NCBI GenBank assembly: GCA_016287675.1
Contig: JAEFAR010000012.1
Coordinates: 1-60,794 of the forward strand
Source of the DNA: Lachnospiraceae bacterium
Lineage (GTDB): Bacteria; Bacillota; Clostridia; Lachnospirales; Lachnospiraceae
Reading direction: 5' to 3'
DNA length: 60,794 bases
The notes under the pieces were generated by a model. That model saw nothing but the letters and a program-made list of their open reading frames with translations, was not told where the DNA came from and searched no databases. The position numbers were made by a program, and so were the translations under genes. Of this stretch, positions 14,753 to 24,700 are shown piece after piece; position 1 is the stretch's first letter, and the number at the start of each line of letters is the position of its first letter.

Positions 14753-16228
14753 CTATTTAAGTCTGAGCTTTACAACACTGCATGCGGGCATATTGAATTC
14801 CACGCCTTCACTTGTCTTCTTAAAGTCACTGAATCCCTTCAGAGTAACTTCTTCCTGTTTGTCAAATGTGTTGTAAGCACCCATATCAGCTGTGATAACA
14901 GAGCCTTCGATCTCCTTGAAATCATAATCTGTGATCACTGCCTCTACCTTCTTTGCTTCCTTGGCGGAAAGATTTGCAACCGTAATGGTCAGGCTGCCGT
15001 CTGCTGCCTTGGAAACGGATTCGTAAAGATCGTCCACCTTGTTCTGTTCCGTTCCGATCTTTGTCTTTTCAACGGAGCTCTGTACAAGCTGAGCGTCCTG
15101 ATGGTCGGCATACATCTTGAAGACGTAGTAGGTGGGTGTCTTAACCATCTTCGCACCTTCCGTAAGGATAACGGACTGAAGAACGTTGACCAGCTGAGCT
15201 ATGTTTGCCATTCTCACACGATCTGAATTCTTGTTGAAGATGTTTAATGTGGTTGCAGCTACGATGGCATCTCTCATGGTGTTCTGCTGGTAGAGGAATC
15301 CGGGATTTGTTCCGGGCTCAACATCGTACCATGTACCCCATTCGTCAAAGATGAGTCCCACTCTCTTTTCGGGATCGTGTCTGTCCATGATGGCGATCTG
15401 CTTCTTAAGGAGTTCCTCAGTAAAGGTCATGCACTTAAGAGTAAGGTAGTACTCTTCCTCGTCAAAGCCTGTTGCAGCTCCCTTGGAAGCTGCCCAGCCG
15501 TGAGGAACAGTATAGTAATGAAGTGAAATTCCGTCCATATATCTTCCGGCGATCCTCATTACAGTGTCCATCCAGTTGTAATCAGCCGCATTGGGTCCGC
15601 AGGCGATCTTGTAGATCCTGGGTCCGCCGTAATTTCTTACATATGTCTGGTAACGGCGATACTCGTTTGCATAGTACTCGGGAGTCATGTTTCCGCCGCA
15701 TCCCCAGTTTTCATTGCCCACGCCGAAGAAATCGATCTTCCAGGGTTCCTGTCTTCCGTTGGCCTTTCTAAGATCAGCCATGGGAGAAACTCCGTCAAGA
15801 GTCATGTATTCAACCCATTCGCTCATTTCCTGAACTGTTCCGGATCCCACATTACCGTTGATGTAAGTCTCGCAGCCCAGCTGACTGCAGAGTTCCATGA
15901 ACTCATGTGTACCGAAGCTGTTGTCTTCCAGAACTCCGCCCCAATGAGTGTTGATCATCTTCTTTCTCTTTTCCTTGGGACCGATGCCGTCCTTCCAGTG
16001 GTACTCGTCCGCAAAGCAGCCGCCGGGCCAGCGGAGTACGGGGATCTTCATCTCCTTCAGAGCTTCCACAACGTCCTTACGCATTCCCTTGACATTCGGA
16101 ATCTCAGAGTTTTCCCCAACATACAGTCCTTCATAGATGCATCTTCCCAGATGCTCCGAAAAATGTCCCTGAATCTCCCTGTTGATCTTGCTGATCTCAA
16201 CATTGGGATTGATGTACATCTTAGCCAT
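14753..16228 (-). CDS. GH51 alpha-L-arabinofuranosidase
   Basis: A 491-residue enzyme without signal peptide, so it acts in the cytosol on imported arabino-oligosaccharides, releasing terminal arabinofuranose. GH51 marks are clear: the N-terminal [21 protein letters not shown], the acid/base glutamate in [11 protein letters not shown] near residue 175, and the nucleophile in [12 protein letters not shown] near 292. The C-terminal beta-sandwich follows. The start is taken at ATG 16228, which has GGAGG 5 nt upstream, rather than four codons earlier. It is a single-gene unit with its own promoter, palindrome and terminator. Confidence 0.95.
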   Translation of the reverse strand: MAKMYINPNVEISKINREIQGHFSEHLGRCIYEGLYVGENSEIPNVKGMRKDVVEALKEMKIPVLRWPGGCFADEYHWKDGIGPKEKRKKMINTHWGGVLEDNSFGTHEFMELCSQLGCETYINGNVGSGTVQEMSEWVEYMTLDGVSPMADLRKANGRQEPWKIDFFGVGNENWGCGGNMTPEYYANEYRRYQTYVRNYGGPRIYKIACGPNAADYNWMDTVMRIAGRYMDGISLHYYTVPHGWAASKGAATGFDEEEYYLTLKCMTFTEELLKKQIAIMDRHDPEKRVGLIFDEWGTWYDVEPGTNPGFLYQQNTMRDAIVAATTLNIFNKNSDRVRMANIAQLVNVLQSVILTEGAKMVKTPTYYVFKMYADHQDAQLVQSSVEKTKIGTEQNKVDDLYESVSKAADGSLTITVANLSAKEAKKVEAVITDYDFKEIEGSVITADMGAYNTFDKQEEVTLKGFSDFKKTSEGVEFNMPACSVVKLRLK

Positions 16229-16244
16229 ATATTCCTCCAAAAGA

Positions 16245-16282
16245 ATAATACATTCGCTTTTTGTTTTAGTAAAAGCTAAAAC
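16245..16282 (-). promoter_or_regulatory. GH51 promoter with overlapping palindrome
   Basis: Minus-strand TTTACT (complement of 16268-16273) and TATTAT (complement of 16245-16250) are 17 bp apart. A perfect palindrome GTTTTAG-N6-CTAAAAC (16263-16269 and 16276-16282) covers the -35 box, the position expected for a repressor site. Confidence 0.55.
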
Positions 16283-16349
16283 AGTAAACTAACAAATAAA
16301 GAATACTACATTTCCCTGTCCATGTCAACAAAAATTCTGTACCCGCGTA

Positions 16350-16382
16350 ACGACCGATTACTGTTCACACGCCACGACCGAT
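16350..16382. repeat. Direct repeats ACGACCGAT upstream of the GH51 promoter
   Basis: Two identical 9-bp copies at 16350-16358 and 16374-16382 have start points 24 bp apart. They enclose TTACTGTTCACACGCC. Their distance from the GH51 -35 box (about 80-110 bp) suits an activator binding site, but no regulator gene is adjacent. Confidence 0.4.
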
Positions 16383-16391
16383 CATGCATAT

Positions 16392-16414
16392 AAAAAGACC
16401 GCCCGAAGGCGGTC
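16392..16414 (-). terminator. Terminator of rhaD
   Basis: GACCGCC-CGAA-GGCGGTC (16397-16414 as written on plus; UUCG loop on minus) is followed on the minus strand by TTTTTA. It is placed 13 nt after the rhaD stop. Confidence 0.85.
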
Positions 16415-16427
16415 ATAGAGTTTAATG

Positions 16428-17243
16428 TTATGCGTTAATGAAATCCTTACGATAGTCAACTTCGAAACGCTCCGCAACGGCAACAAGTTCTTCATCGCGA
16501 ATGGTGTTGACTCTGGGAAGTCCTGCAGCAAGGAGATAGAGCTGAGCTGCCTTTTCAACTGTCTCAATGAGTCCGAAGGTTTCATCCATGTCCTTACCGG
16601 AACCGTAGATACCGTGCATACCCCAGATAACAAGTCTGTAGTCTTCCATCTTTTCGGCGGTTGCTTCACCGATCTCGTTGGTTCCGCAGACCATCCAGGG
16701 AAGTACACCGATGCCGTCGGGGAAAACAACTATGCACTCTGTGCAGGTCTTCCAAAGGGCTCTGGTAAATGTTCTGTCGTCAAGCTCGATCACCTGGTTC
16801 ATTGCCAGTGTATTTGTGGGATGGCAATGCATTACAACTCTGTGATCGGGATCTTTTCTGAGACGTGTCATATGTGTCATCAGATGAGCGGGAAGCTCAC
16901 TTGTAAACTTGCCTCCGTCCTTGTAGCCCCAAAGGAGCTCTGCGGTTGTGGCATCCTTGGCGATCCTGATGATACCAAGGTTTGTTTCGGGATCGTATTC
17001 CACATTTTTAAAATACTTTCCTGTACCGGTAACGATGAAGATCTTTCCCACAAGGGACTGTGCCTGGAATCCGAGAGGAATGGTACGGATGACCTTTGTA
17101 AGGTCCAGGTACTCTCCAACTTCCTTCTCATCAAGCATATAGCTGATGTTTCCGCCGTTTCTCTCGTCCCATCCGAGGCGATACATGTTGGCGGTGGTTC
17201 TCATCATTTCCTGCACAAAAGGTGCTTCAAAAATATTCTTCAT
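16428..17243 (-). CDS. rhaD: Rhamnulose-1-phosphate aldolase
   Basis: This 271-residue class II aldolase splits L-rhamnulose 1-phosphate into dihydroxyacetone phosphate and L-lactaldehyde. The zinc-binding histidines appear in VVMHCHPTNTLAMNQ near residue 142, and the opening MYRLGWDERNGGNISYML and WGMHGIYGSG near 211 match RhaD rather than fuculose aldolase (shorter, about 215 residues). It follows the SH3b gene by 32 nt with AGGATG as ribosome site and ends in a strong terminator. No rhaA or rhaB is in the window, so the rest of the rhamnose route lies elsewhere. Confidence 0.92.
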   Translation of the reverse strand: MKNIFEAPFVQEMMRTTANMYRLGWDERNGGNISYMLDEKEVGEYLDLTKVIRTIPLGFQAQSLVGKIFIVTGTGKYFKNVEYDPETNLGIIRIAKDATTAELLWGYKDGGKFTSELPAHLMTHMTRLRKDPDHRVVMHCHPTNTLAMNQVIELDDRTFTRALWKTCTECIVVFPDGIGVLPWMVCGTNEIGEATAEKMEDYRLVIWGMHGIYGSGKDMDETFGLIETVEKAAQLYLLAAGLPRVNTIRDEELVAVAERFEVDYRKDFINA

Positions 17244-17275
17244 ATCTCATCCTGCTTTCTTTATATAGTGATTTT

Positions 17276-18298
17276 TTAAAGCTTTCTCATTAAATGCTTG
17301 GCAGCAGCGCTTTCCTTATTGATGTAGCGGATCTCGCTTCCAAACTTGATCTCCACGTTATTTACGTCGGAGTTGTCTATGACTATGCCTTCTCCGAAGT
17401 ACTTGTGGATGACCGTATCCTTTTCCTCAAGGCCGTCAAGTTCCTTCTTGATCATTTCCTTTTCTTTGATGGCATTTGCCATGGCAGCCTGACGGTTTGC
17501 CTCGTAATTCTCTTCGGCATCGACTTCATCCACGTAATCTTCTTCCTTCACGGGACGTACATTCTGCTGCACCCTGTCATTGAACTTTTCGGGTGTCACC
17601 CTTCTGAGTCCGTTGATGGTCTCTGCCTCCTCATGATACATTGCATTCTTCTTTTTCGCAACAAATACAAAGTATCCTGCGACACATGCCACAAGGACCA
17701 GTGCCACGATCAGAAGTCCGATCCAGGGGGGATTTCCGTTTACACTGTCTCCCATCCCGGGTGCGGGAAGTGTGGGTGTAGGTGTCTTGGAGGGTGCGGG
17801 ACTGTTTGTGGGTCCCTTGGTAGGTGTGGGCGTGGGAGTGGGTGTGTTCGTTGCCACAGGTGTGGGCGTGGGAAGCGGAATGGCGGGATCCCCCGTCTTT
17901 TTGGTGTATTTCCCGTTAATATATCCGTGGAACTCGATCCCGTCTTCGATCCATCGTATCTCGTACCAGAGGGCCGTACTTCCGTCGTCGTACACAACAT
18001 CGACCTCGCTCATTACCGCCACAAGATCACCGCTTTTCAGCGATATGGTCTTGTTTGTGATGGGGTGAGTGATCTTGTTGTAATTCTTTCCCGCTCCCAC
18101 CCGCACATTGAGGGAAGTGGTTATCTTTACCACGTAGGCATCGGCGTTCTCGGTCTCGGCCGTGTATTTGTAAGTGGGTTCTGTTACTGCGTAAACCGTG
18201 ATGTCCTTAAAGAAAAAACATACAAGCAAAAACACGGTAACAGCCCTGCAAATGCGTCCAAACCATTTGTTTAACCCCTTATGTCTGTTATTCTGCAT
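17276..18298 (-). CDS. Membrane protein with SH3b domain, Thr-Pro linker and FGEG C-terminal motif
   Basis: A 340-residue protein. It has an N-terminal signal or anchor helix (AVTVFLLVCFFFKDITVYAV) and an extracytoplasmic SH3-like domain (about residues 45-130, KITTSLNVRVGAGKNYNKI). A TPTPTP linker comes next, then a transmembrane helix (PWIGLLIVALVLVACVAGYFVFV near 190). The basic/acidic cytosolic tail ends KDTVIHKYFGEGIVI...EIKFGSEIRYINKESAA. That tail resembles the small beta-barrel at the C terminus of some helicases (HxxFGxG), but the match is only a motif. Role unknown; a link between wall and cytosol is inference. Confidence 0.75.
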   Translation of the reverse strand: MQNNRHKGLNKWFGRICRAVTVFLLVCFFFKDITVYAVTEPTYKYTAETENADAYVVKITTSLNVRVGAGKNYNKITHPITNKTISLKSGDLVAVMSEVDVVYDDGSTALWYEIRWIEDGIEFHGYINGKYTKKTGDPAIPLPTPTPVATNTPTPTPTPTKGPTNSPAPSKTPTPTLPAPGMGDSVNGNPPWIGLLIVALVLVACVAGYFVFVAKKKNAMYHEEAETINGLRRVTPEKFNDRVQQNVRPVKEEDYVDEVDAEENYEANRQAAMANAIKEKEMIKKELDGLEEKDTVIHKYFGEGIVIDNSDVNNVEIKFGSEIRYINKESAAAKHLMRKL

Positions 18299-18318
18299 AA
18301 TGGAACCCCTTTCTGTTT

Positions 18319-19689
18319 TTATAATTCATCCATGTTGATCAGATTGATCTTATCGTAGGCCGCAGCCACTTTGATGTCCTGTCCGAAACCCGATTTTGCA
18401 AAAATGTAGATCTCGTCGGCCACCACTCCCGCTATCCTCATGAGTTCGCGGTACTTCCGAAGCTCCGCTCCGTTCATGGGTGTGGACTTGAAATTGCAGA
18501 AGGCCACAAGTGTATGTCCCTCTTCGTCTCTTCCCACCACATCGATGTCCCCTGCTTTGCCGTACCATCTGCCCCATTTTTCGTACTTTCTGGACAGCTT
18601 TCCAAGGTCCGACATGAGTTTCATGTACTCAAAGCATACGCTTGCGTATCGCTCACGCATAAAATTGTCAAGATCATAGGAAACTATATTCTCATATACT
18701 TCCTTTTCCATTCCCCGGTCTAAAAGTGACATGTTGGGGAAAACGTATCTGTACCAGAAGCAAAGGTAATTGTCCTTGATACAGTACATGCCCTTTTTTA
18801 CATCGTCATGGGAACCGGTCTCCATGGAAAAAACCTTTTCAACTATGTCAAGGCAGATGAGGTTCTTAAGATACACGCTGATCTTGGCTCTGGAAAATCC
18901 CGTGCGGGCATATATGTCATTCAGCTTCCAGTTTCCTGCCGCCAGAGTGGCAAGGATAGCATTGTAAGCCGGAAGTTCTCTCAGTTCACTCTTTAAAAAT
19001 CTTTCCGCCTCATTCCTCAGAAGTCCGCGCTTCATAAGGAAAAGCCGCATGATGTTGTCCTTCACATCCAGCTTTTCGCTCCAGTAATCAAGAAGTCCGG
19101 GCACTCCTCCCAGGATGCCTCCCGCATAGATCGTGTCTGCCATCTGCATCTTCGGGAAACGGTCCAGAAGTTCAACAAAGGTGAATTCCTTAAGTTTGAT
19201 AAAGCCCGCAAGATTCCTTGCCGCAGGCCCCATGTCTTCCACCAGTGAGTTCTCCACCCAGTTGACGGAAGAACTTAAGAGCAGGAACATGATCTTCCCT
19301 TCCGTCTCAGGCTCTTTCATAAGTGTAACGAAAGCATTTTTAAAGCCCTCTCCCGAAGAGATCATATACTGAAATTCATCAATGACAAAGACTGTCTTGC
19401 TTTCCGGATTTCTCTCCACTGCCTGCTTAAAGCAGCGGTAATAGGAAAATGCGGCGTCATGAGCATCACAGGCAACCCCCGCTTCTCCCGTAAGAGTAAG
19501 GAGCTGCTCCTGCTCGGACAATTCTCTTGCCGAATAATACACTGCCGGCAGGTTTTTGATGAATTCCAGCGCCAGCGTGGTCTTTCCCATACCGTATCGT
19601 CCGTAGAGCACGATAGCCTTGTTTCCTTGGCTTTCGTAGCTTTCCGTAAGTTGTTTTAATTCATTGTTTCTCCCGACCAATGTGTTCAC
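18319..19689 (-). CDS. ATPase_2/DUF234-type ATP-binding protein
   Basis: A 456-residue cytosolic protein. The N-terminal P-loop ATPase of the archaeal type has Walker A YGRYGMGKTT near residue 30 and Walker B VFVIDEFQY near 100. A winged-helix segment follows (KLNDIYARTGFSRAKISVYLKNL near 265). The C-terminal DUF234-like, nuclease-fold domain reads WGRWYGKAGDIDVVG...LVAFCNFKS. Such proteins are common in gut Firmicutes; a nucleic-acid or stress role is suspected, not proven. In the DUF234 motif the usual E-x-D/V-A-E pattern is partly changed (GDIDVVG...CNFKS). The start is GTG at 19689. Confidence 0.85.
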   Translation of the reverse strand: MNTLVGRNNELKQLTESYESQGNKAIVLYGRYGMGKTTLALEFIKNLPAVYYSARELSEQEQLLTLTGEAGVACDAHDAAFSYYRCFKQAVERNPESKTVFVIDEFQYMISSGEGFKNAFVTLMKEPETEGKIMFLLLSSSVNWVENSLVEDMGPAARNLAGFIKLKEFTFVELLDRFPKMQMADTIYAGGILGGVPGLLDYWSEKLDVKDNIMRLFLMKRGLLRNEAERFLKSELRELPAYNAILATLAAGNWKLNDIYARTGFSRAKISVYLKNLICLDIVEKVFSMETGSHDDVKKGMYCIKDNYLCFWYRYVFPNMSLLDRGMEKEVYENIVSYDLDNFMRERYASVCFEYMKLMSDLGKLSRKYEKWGRWYGKAGDIDVVGRDEEGHTLVAFCNFKSTPMNGAELRKYRELMRIAGVVADEIYIFAKSGFGQDIKVAAAYDKINLINMDEL

Positions 19690-19704
19690 CCCGATAAAGT
19701 TTAG

Positions 19705-21474
19705 TTACATCCTGTCAGGTGCGGAAAATCCCAAAAGATCGATACCGCACTCCAGAAGTCCTTTTGTCAGTTCCAAAAGAGCGATCCAGCCTTCTCTCTT
19801 CTCCTTATCCTCTTCAGTCAGTATCTTGGTGTCATGATAGAAGCCGTTGAAAGCGTCCGCAAGCTCATAGACAAATCTGCAGACCACGTGAGGTGCAGTG
19901 TCTCTGAATGCATTTTCAAGCATATCATGAAAGCCCGAGATCTTTAACATGAGATTCTTTTCGGAATCCCCGGAAGGCACTTTGATCTTAGAAAGATCTC
20001 CCTGTTCTCCGAACTTTTCCTTATGCTTGTTTAAAATGGACTTGATCCTTACTATAGTATAAAGAATGTACGGGCCTGTGTTTCCTTCAAATGAAGTAAA
20101 TTTGTCCGTATCAAAAATGTAATCCTTTGTGGCCTGATTGGAAAGATCACCGTATTTTAAAGCCGCAAGACCAACTATCTTTGCCGTCTTTGCCGCCTCC
20201 TCGGGCGTCTCTTCCCTGCTTTCCATGATCTTGTCATAGACAGCATCGTTTACCATCTTTATGAGAGCTTCCAGGCGAAGTGTTCCGCCGTCTCTTGTCT
20301 TAAAAGGCTTGTTGTCCTTGCCGTTAACGGTTCCGTTTCCGATGAAACGAAGGTCTGTGTTTTGGGGGACTATGCCTGCTTTCTTTGCTGTACGGAAAAC
20401 CTGAATGAAGTGGAGTTCCTGACGCTTGTCCACAACGTAGATCACCATGTCGGGCTTGTAGTCCTGCTCTCTCTGAACAAGGGTCGCAAGATCTGTGGTC
20501 TCGTAGATGGCAGCTCCGTCCGATTTACGGATGATGCAGGGAGGATACTCCTTCTTGTCTCCTTCCTCACGGATGTCGACAACCAGAGCGCCCTGACTTT
20601 CAAAAGCAAGTCCGCTCTTTACCATCTCATCTACCATATCCTTAACATAGGGATCGGCGTCGCTTTCACCCTTCCAGAGTTCAAAATGAACATCAAGATT
20701 ATCGTAATTTCTCCTGAGATCTTCCTTGGAAACGCTTATGATGTGCGCTCCCAGTTCCTTGTAGCCCTTCTCCCCCTTCTGGTACTTTACGGTAGCTTCG
20801 TGGCACTTGACTGCGAAATCCGCATCTTCCTTCATTCTTGCACTTGCTGCGGGGTAGATCTCTTCAAGGTCAGAGATGGTGAAAGGTGCTTCCGCAGGGT
20901 ACTCTCCTTTAAAATCCGGATCAAAGTAAGGAAGATCGGGCTTCCTCAGCCGCAGCTCTTCGATGACTTCTCCCATCTGAAGACCCCAGTCGCCGAGATG
21001 TGCGTCTCCGATAACATTGTGACCTGCGAATTTGCAGATCCTCTTTACGCTTTCCCCGATGACAGCGGGACGAAGATGTCCCACATGGAGGGGCTTCGCA
21101 ACGTTTGCTCCGCCGTAGTCCACAACGATGGTAAGTTCCTTTTCGGGCTTTTCAAGACCGAATTTTTCGGAATTTTTCATCCCTGTCAGATGATCCGCAA
21201 GAAAAGCGTTGGCTATCTTAATATTGATAAATCCGGGCATCACGGCTTCAATGCTATCAAAAGCTGCATTGTCCTTAAGCCCTTCAACGATCTCGTTTGC
21301 GATCTGAATCGGGGGCTTCTTAAAAGCTTTTGCGGCTGCCATTGCACCGTTACACTGGAAGTCGCAAAGGTCGGGACGGTTGGACACGGAAACTCTTCCG
21401 TACTCTTTTCCGTAACCTGCCTTTTCAAAGCTTCCGGCCAATATGTCCGTAATTTTTTCCAAAATCTTTTGCAT
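19705..21474 (-). CDS. argS: Arginyl-tRNA synthetase
   Basis: This 589-residue class I enzyme charges tRNA-Arg with arginine. The HIGH-like signature is HVGH in GGANVAKPLHVGHLRPAVIGESVKRI near residue 130. The N-terminal Add-1 domain (first 100 residues) and the C-terminal DALR anticodon-binding domain (NTGPYILYTIVRIKSILNK onwards) are complete. An AAGGAG site lies just before the ATG. Normal length. Confidence 0.97.
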   Translation of the reverse strand: MQKILEKITDILAGSFEKAGYGKEYGRVSVSNRPDLCDFQCNGAMAAAKAFKKPPIQIANEIVEGLKDNAAFDSIEAVMPGFINIKIANAFLADHLTGMKNSEKFGLEKPEKELTIVVDYGGANVAKPLHVGHLRPAVIGESVKRICKFAGHNVIGDAHLGDWGLQMGEVIEELRLRKPDLPYFDPDFKGEYPAEAPFTISDLEEIYPAASARMKEDADFAVKCHEATVKYQKGEKGYKELGAHIISVSKEDLRRNYDNLDVHFELWKGESDADPYVKDMVDEMVKSGLAFESQGALVVDIREEGDKKEYPPCIIRKSDGAAIYETTDLATLVQREQDYKPDMVIYVVDKRQELHFIQVFRTAKKAGIVPQNTDLRFIGNGTVNGKDNKPFKTRDGGTLRLEALIKMVNDAVYDKIMESREETPEEAAKTAKIVGLAALKYGDLSNQATKDYIFDTDKFTSFEGNTGPYILYTIVRIKSILNKHKEKFGEQGDLSKIKVPSGDSEKNLMLKISGFHDMLENAFRDTAPHVVCRFVYELADAFNGFYHDTKILTEEDKEKREGWIALLELTKGLLECGIDLLGFSAPDRM

Positions 21475-21565
21475 CTTTAACTCCTTAACTCACGATTTAA
21501 CAAATCCCTCATAATTTAACACAGAAGCCATCAAAGTTCAAGGTGTTTGAAGTATAAAAATAGGT

Positions 21566-21571
21566 TATAAT
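21566..21571 (+). promoter_or_regulatory. Likely -10 box of the first GH3 gene, with a long leader
   Basis: TATAAT at 21566-21571 is the only strong -10 box before the plus-strand GH3 gene; its -35 region is poor. It gives a leader of about 170 nt. The leader holds an imperfect hairpin around GGGAA-TG-TTCCC (21699-21712) about 35 nt before the ATG. No known riboswitch was recognised. Confidence 0.4.
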
Positions 21572-21746
21572 AAAGAAAAAGCTCCTGCGATCCTATTATT
21601 TTCAAAACATGCTTTTGTGCAATTTATCCTTTAAAAACTGTCAGTTATCCTTTTATGATCTCTTAAAAAAATTTTCGGTTAAAATGCAGTTATCAAGGTC
21701 GGGAATGTTCCCCGGCTTTCAACCAATTTCTAACGGAGGAATTTTT

Positions 21747-24700
21747 ATGGCAAAAATGTCCAAAAAGAAATTTACCAAGATCTTCTTACCAATTTCATCT
21801 GTCGCTTTAGCATTTGCAATTGCGGTTCCTGTACTTTCAAACATGTACTCCACCACACTTGACACTGCTTTGGGACAGGGCAAGCTGCACGTCATTGCCG
21901 CAGAAGGCTCGGAAAACTGGGACACAGATTATGTTGAACAGAAGTATACTTCCGAGGCAGATGCAAGAGCTGCCGGCGAGGCTTTGACTAAGAAGATCGC
22001 CGATGAGGGTATCGTTCTTCTTAAGAATGACAACAATGCACTTCCCCTTTCAAAGGGCGACAAGGTCGCACCTGTGGGTTATGCCTATAAGGAGCCCGTT
22101 TACGGCGGTTCCGGTTCAGGTAACGTTGACACCTCAAAGCCTTCGATCATCACACCCCAAAAGGCTCTCGCAAATGCAGGTCTTTCAGTTGTCGGCTCCA
22201 TCGAAAAGATCACACTGAACCAGCAGGCAGCCGACATTGCTGAAGCAGCAGGCACATTACCCGCTATCGCAGGCTCCGGTATGTTCAAGAATGACTTCAG
22301 ACTTAAAGCTGCCGAGCCTTCCATCTACAATTCCGCAAAGGCTGATTTTAACGGTGCCGCAGCCATCATCTTCATCGGAAGAGGCGGCGGAGAAGGCAAT
22401 GACATCAAGCGCGACGGTTATACAGACGGAACAAGACACTATCTGACACTGTCACAGAATGAAAAGGACACCATTGAATATGCAAGAAACAACGGTGCTT
22501 CCAAGGTCATTGCGATCATCAACTCTTCAAACGTTATGGAACTTGACTGCCTCATGTCAGGAAAATATGCAGCAGATGCCATTCTTTGGGTAGGCGGCCC
22601 CGGTTCGACAGGTTTCGAAGCTATGGGCGACATCCTCGTAAACAACGTCAACCCTTCGGGCAAGACGGCTGACATTTACGCAAAGGATTTCTTTAACGAT
22701 CCCACCTACGTGAACATCGGAAACTTCGAGTACAGCAACGCGAAGTACGACGGCGAAAAGACAGCTCACTACGTTGAGTATGAAGAGGGCATTTACGTCG
22801 GCTACAAGTACTACGAAACAGCGGCTGCCGAGGGCGAGAACTACAATGATCTCGTAACATTCCCCTTCGGTCACGGCCTTTCCTACACAACATTCGATCA
22901 GAAGATCACAAAGTTCAACACCAGCGGCGGAAAGATTTCCGTTACCGTTGAAGTAAAGAACACCGGTAATGTTGCCGGCAAGGATGTGGTACAGATCTAC
23001 TGGGGAGCTGATTACACCGATTTTGACAAGACAAACAAGATCGAAAGATCAGCAAAGAACCTTGTTGAATTTGCAAAGACAGGCGTTATCGAGCCCGGTA
23101 AGACCGAGACGGTCACTGTTGAATTCAACACCGAAGACCTTGCTTCTTACTGCTACACAAGAACCAACCCCGACGGAACTGTAGGCTGCTACGTTCTTGA
23201 AAAGGGTGATTACGATATCTTCCTCGGCAAGAACTCACATGATTCCTACGATTCAAAGGTTTTCGCCCAGGGATCCACAGTATGGTTTGACAACACAAAT
23301 CCCAGACAGTCCGAAAAAGACGGTCAGGCAATTCTTGAAGCTGACGGTACATTAACAAACACACCTGCAAAGGTTCAGGTCAGCGCAGATGCAGAATTCG
23401 TTGCTGCAACAAACAAATTCCAGGAATCTTCCGACTACATGAACGAGTCCGGAGTTACAATGCTCACAAGAGCTGACTGGAAGAACACAAAGCCCACAGC
23501 AGGCACAGTAAAGGCTCTGGAAGGCAAATACCTTGCAACCTTCAATGCCAACAAGAAAGACGGCTTTAATGCAGAGACAGATGCAAACCTCGGAAACGTT
23601 GCATCTTCCAAGGTTTACAACAACGATGCCATTAAATTCGCAAACAGCGGCTACGACCTTTCTCAGATGAGAGGTAAGGATTACTACGATGAAGAATGGG
23701 ATGTTCTCCTCGATCAGATCGATTTCTCCAACGCAGACGTTCAGGAAGAGTTGAGAGATCTCCTCTTCTACGGCGCTTACAACACAGCTAAGCTCACATC
23801 CATCGGTAAGATCTCCACAAAGGACTACGACGGTCCTCAGGGCTTCTCTTCCTTCATGGATTTCGGTCATGACTGGTGTGCATATTGTTCCGAAGTTGTG
23901 GTTTCTTCCACATGGAACATCGAACTTGTTGAAGAATACGGTGCAGCAGTTGCAGACGAAGCTATCGCAGGCACCAGCAAGATCGCAGGATGGTATGCAC
24001 CCGCAATGAACATCCACCGCTCTCCTTTCGCAGGAAGAAACTTCGAGTACTACTCAGAAGACGGCGTTCTTGCAGGTAAGATCGCAGCTTCCGTTATCAC
24101 AGGTGCTGCAAAGAAGGGCTGCTATGCTTACATGAAGCACTTCGCACTTAACGATCAGGAAACAAACAGAACCGACAGTATCTGCACATGGGCTACCGAG
24201 CAGGCTATGCGTGAAGTTTACCTGAGACCTTTCGAACTTGTTGCAAAATACTCCAGAGGTCAGGTTTCCTACACAGCTGACGCACAGGGTACCAAGGCTT
24301 CCAAGATCACAAAGGGATGCACAGCCGTAATGTCCTCTTTCAACTGCGTGGGCGCTACAATGGCATCTTCCAACTACGGTCTCCTTACAGGAGTACTCAG
24401 AGACGAGTGGGGATTCCAGGGTGCAGTTATCACAGACTTCGGTCCTGTTGTAAACTACGATGCGATGATCAGATCCGGTAATGACTTCCTTCTCAATGCA
24501 AACTGGGGCGGAGCTAAGCCTGCACTTGATCAGGTATTTGCAGACACAACATCCAACACTGCAAAGCATGTAATGAGAGAAGCAGTTAAGAACATCTCCT
24601 ACACTGTTGTAAACTCTCTTGCATATGACGAGATCGCTCCCGGTTCCACATCTTACAGAGATGTTTCTCCCTGGAAGATCTGGTTCGGCATTCTGACAGG

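Noticed and set aside
16425-17279. 284-codon plus-strand frame
   Set aside because: It is antisense to rhaD, which has full family motifs, a ribosome site and a terminator.
17294-18274. 326-codon plus-strand frame
   Set aside because: It lies opposite the SH3b membrane protein gene; it is Cys/His/Gly-rich without ribosome site, an artefact of codon bias on the other strand.
20362-21480. 372-codon plus-strand frame opposite argS
   Set aside because: argS is unambiguous; the plus frame has no recognisable domain or ribosome site.
21572-21746. Riboswitch in the GH3 leader
   Set aside because: The leader is long enough, but no known aptamer core or terminator/antiterminator pair was recognised; only a weak hairpin is seen.
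23352-24569. Long minus-strand frames within the first GH3 gene
   Set aside because: They are opposite the catalytic barrel; compositions rich in Cys and Val and lack of start signals mark them as shadows.
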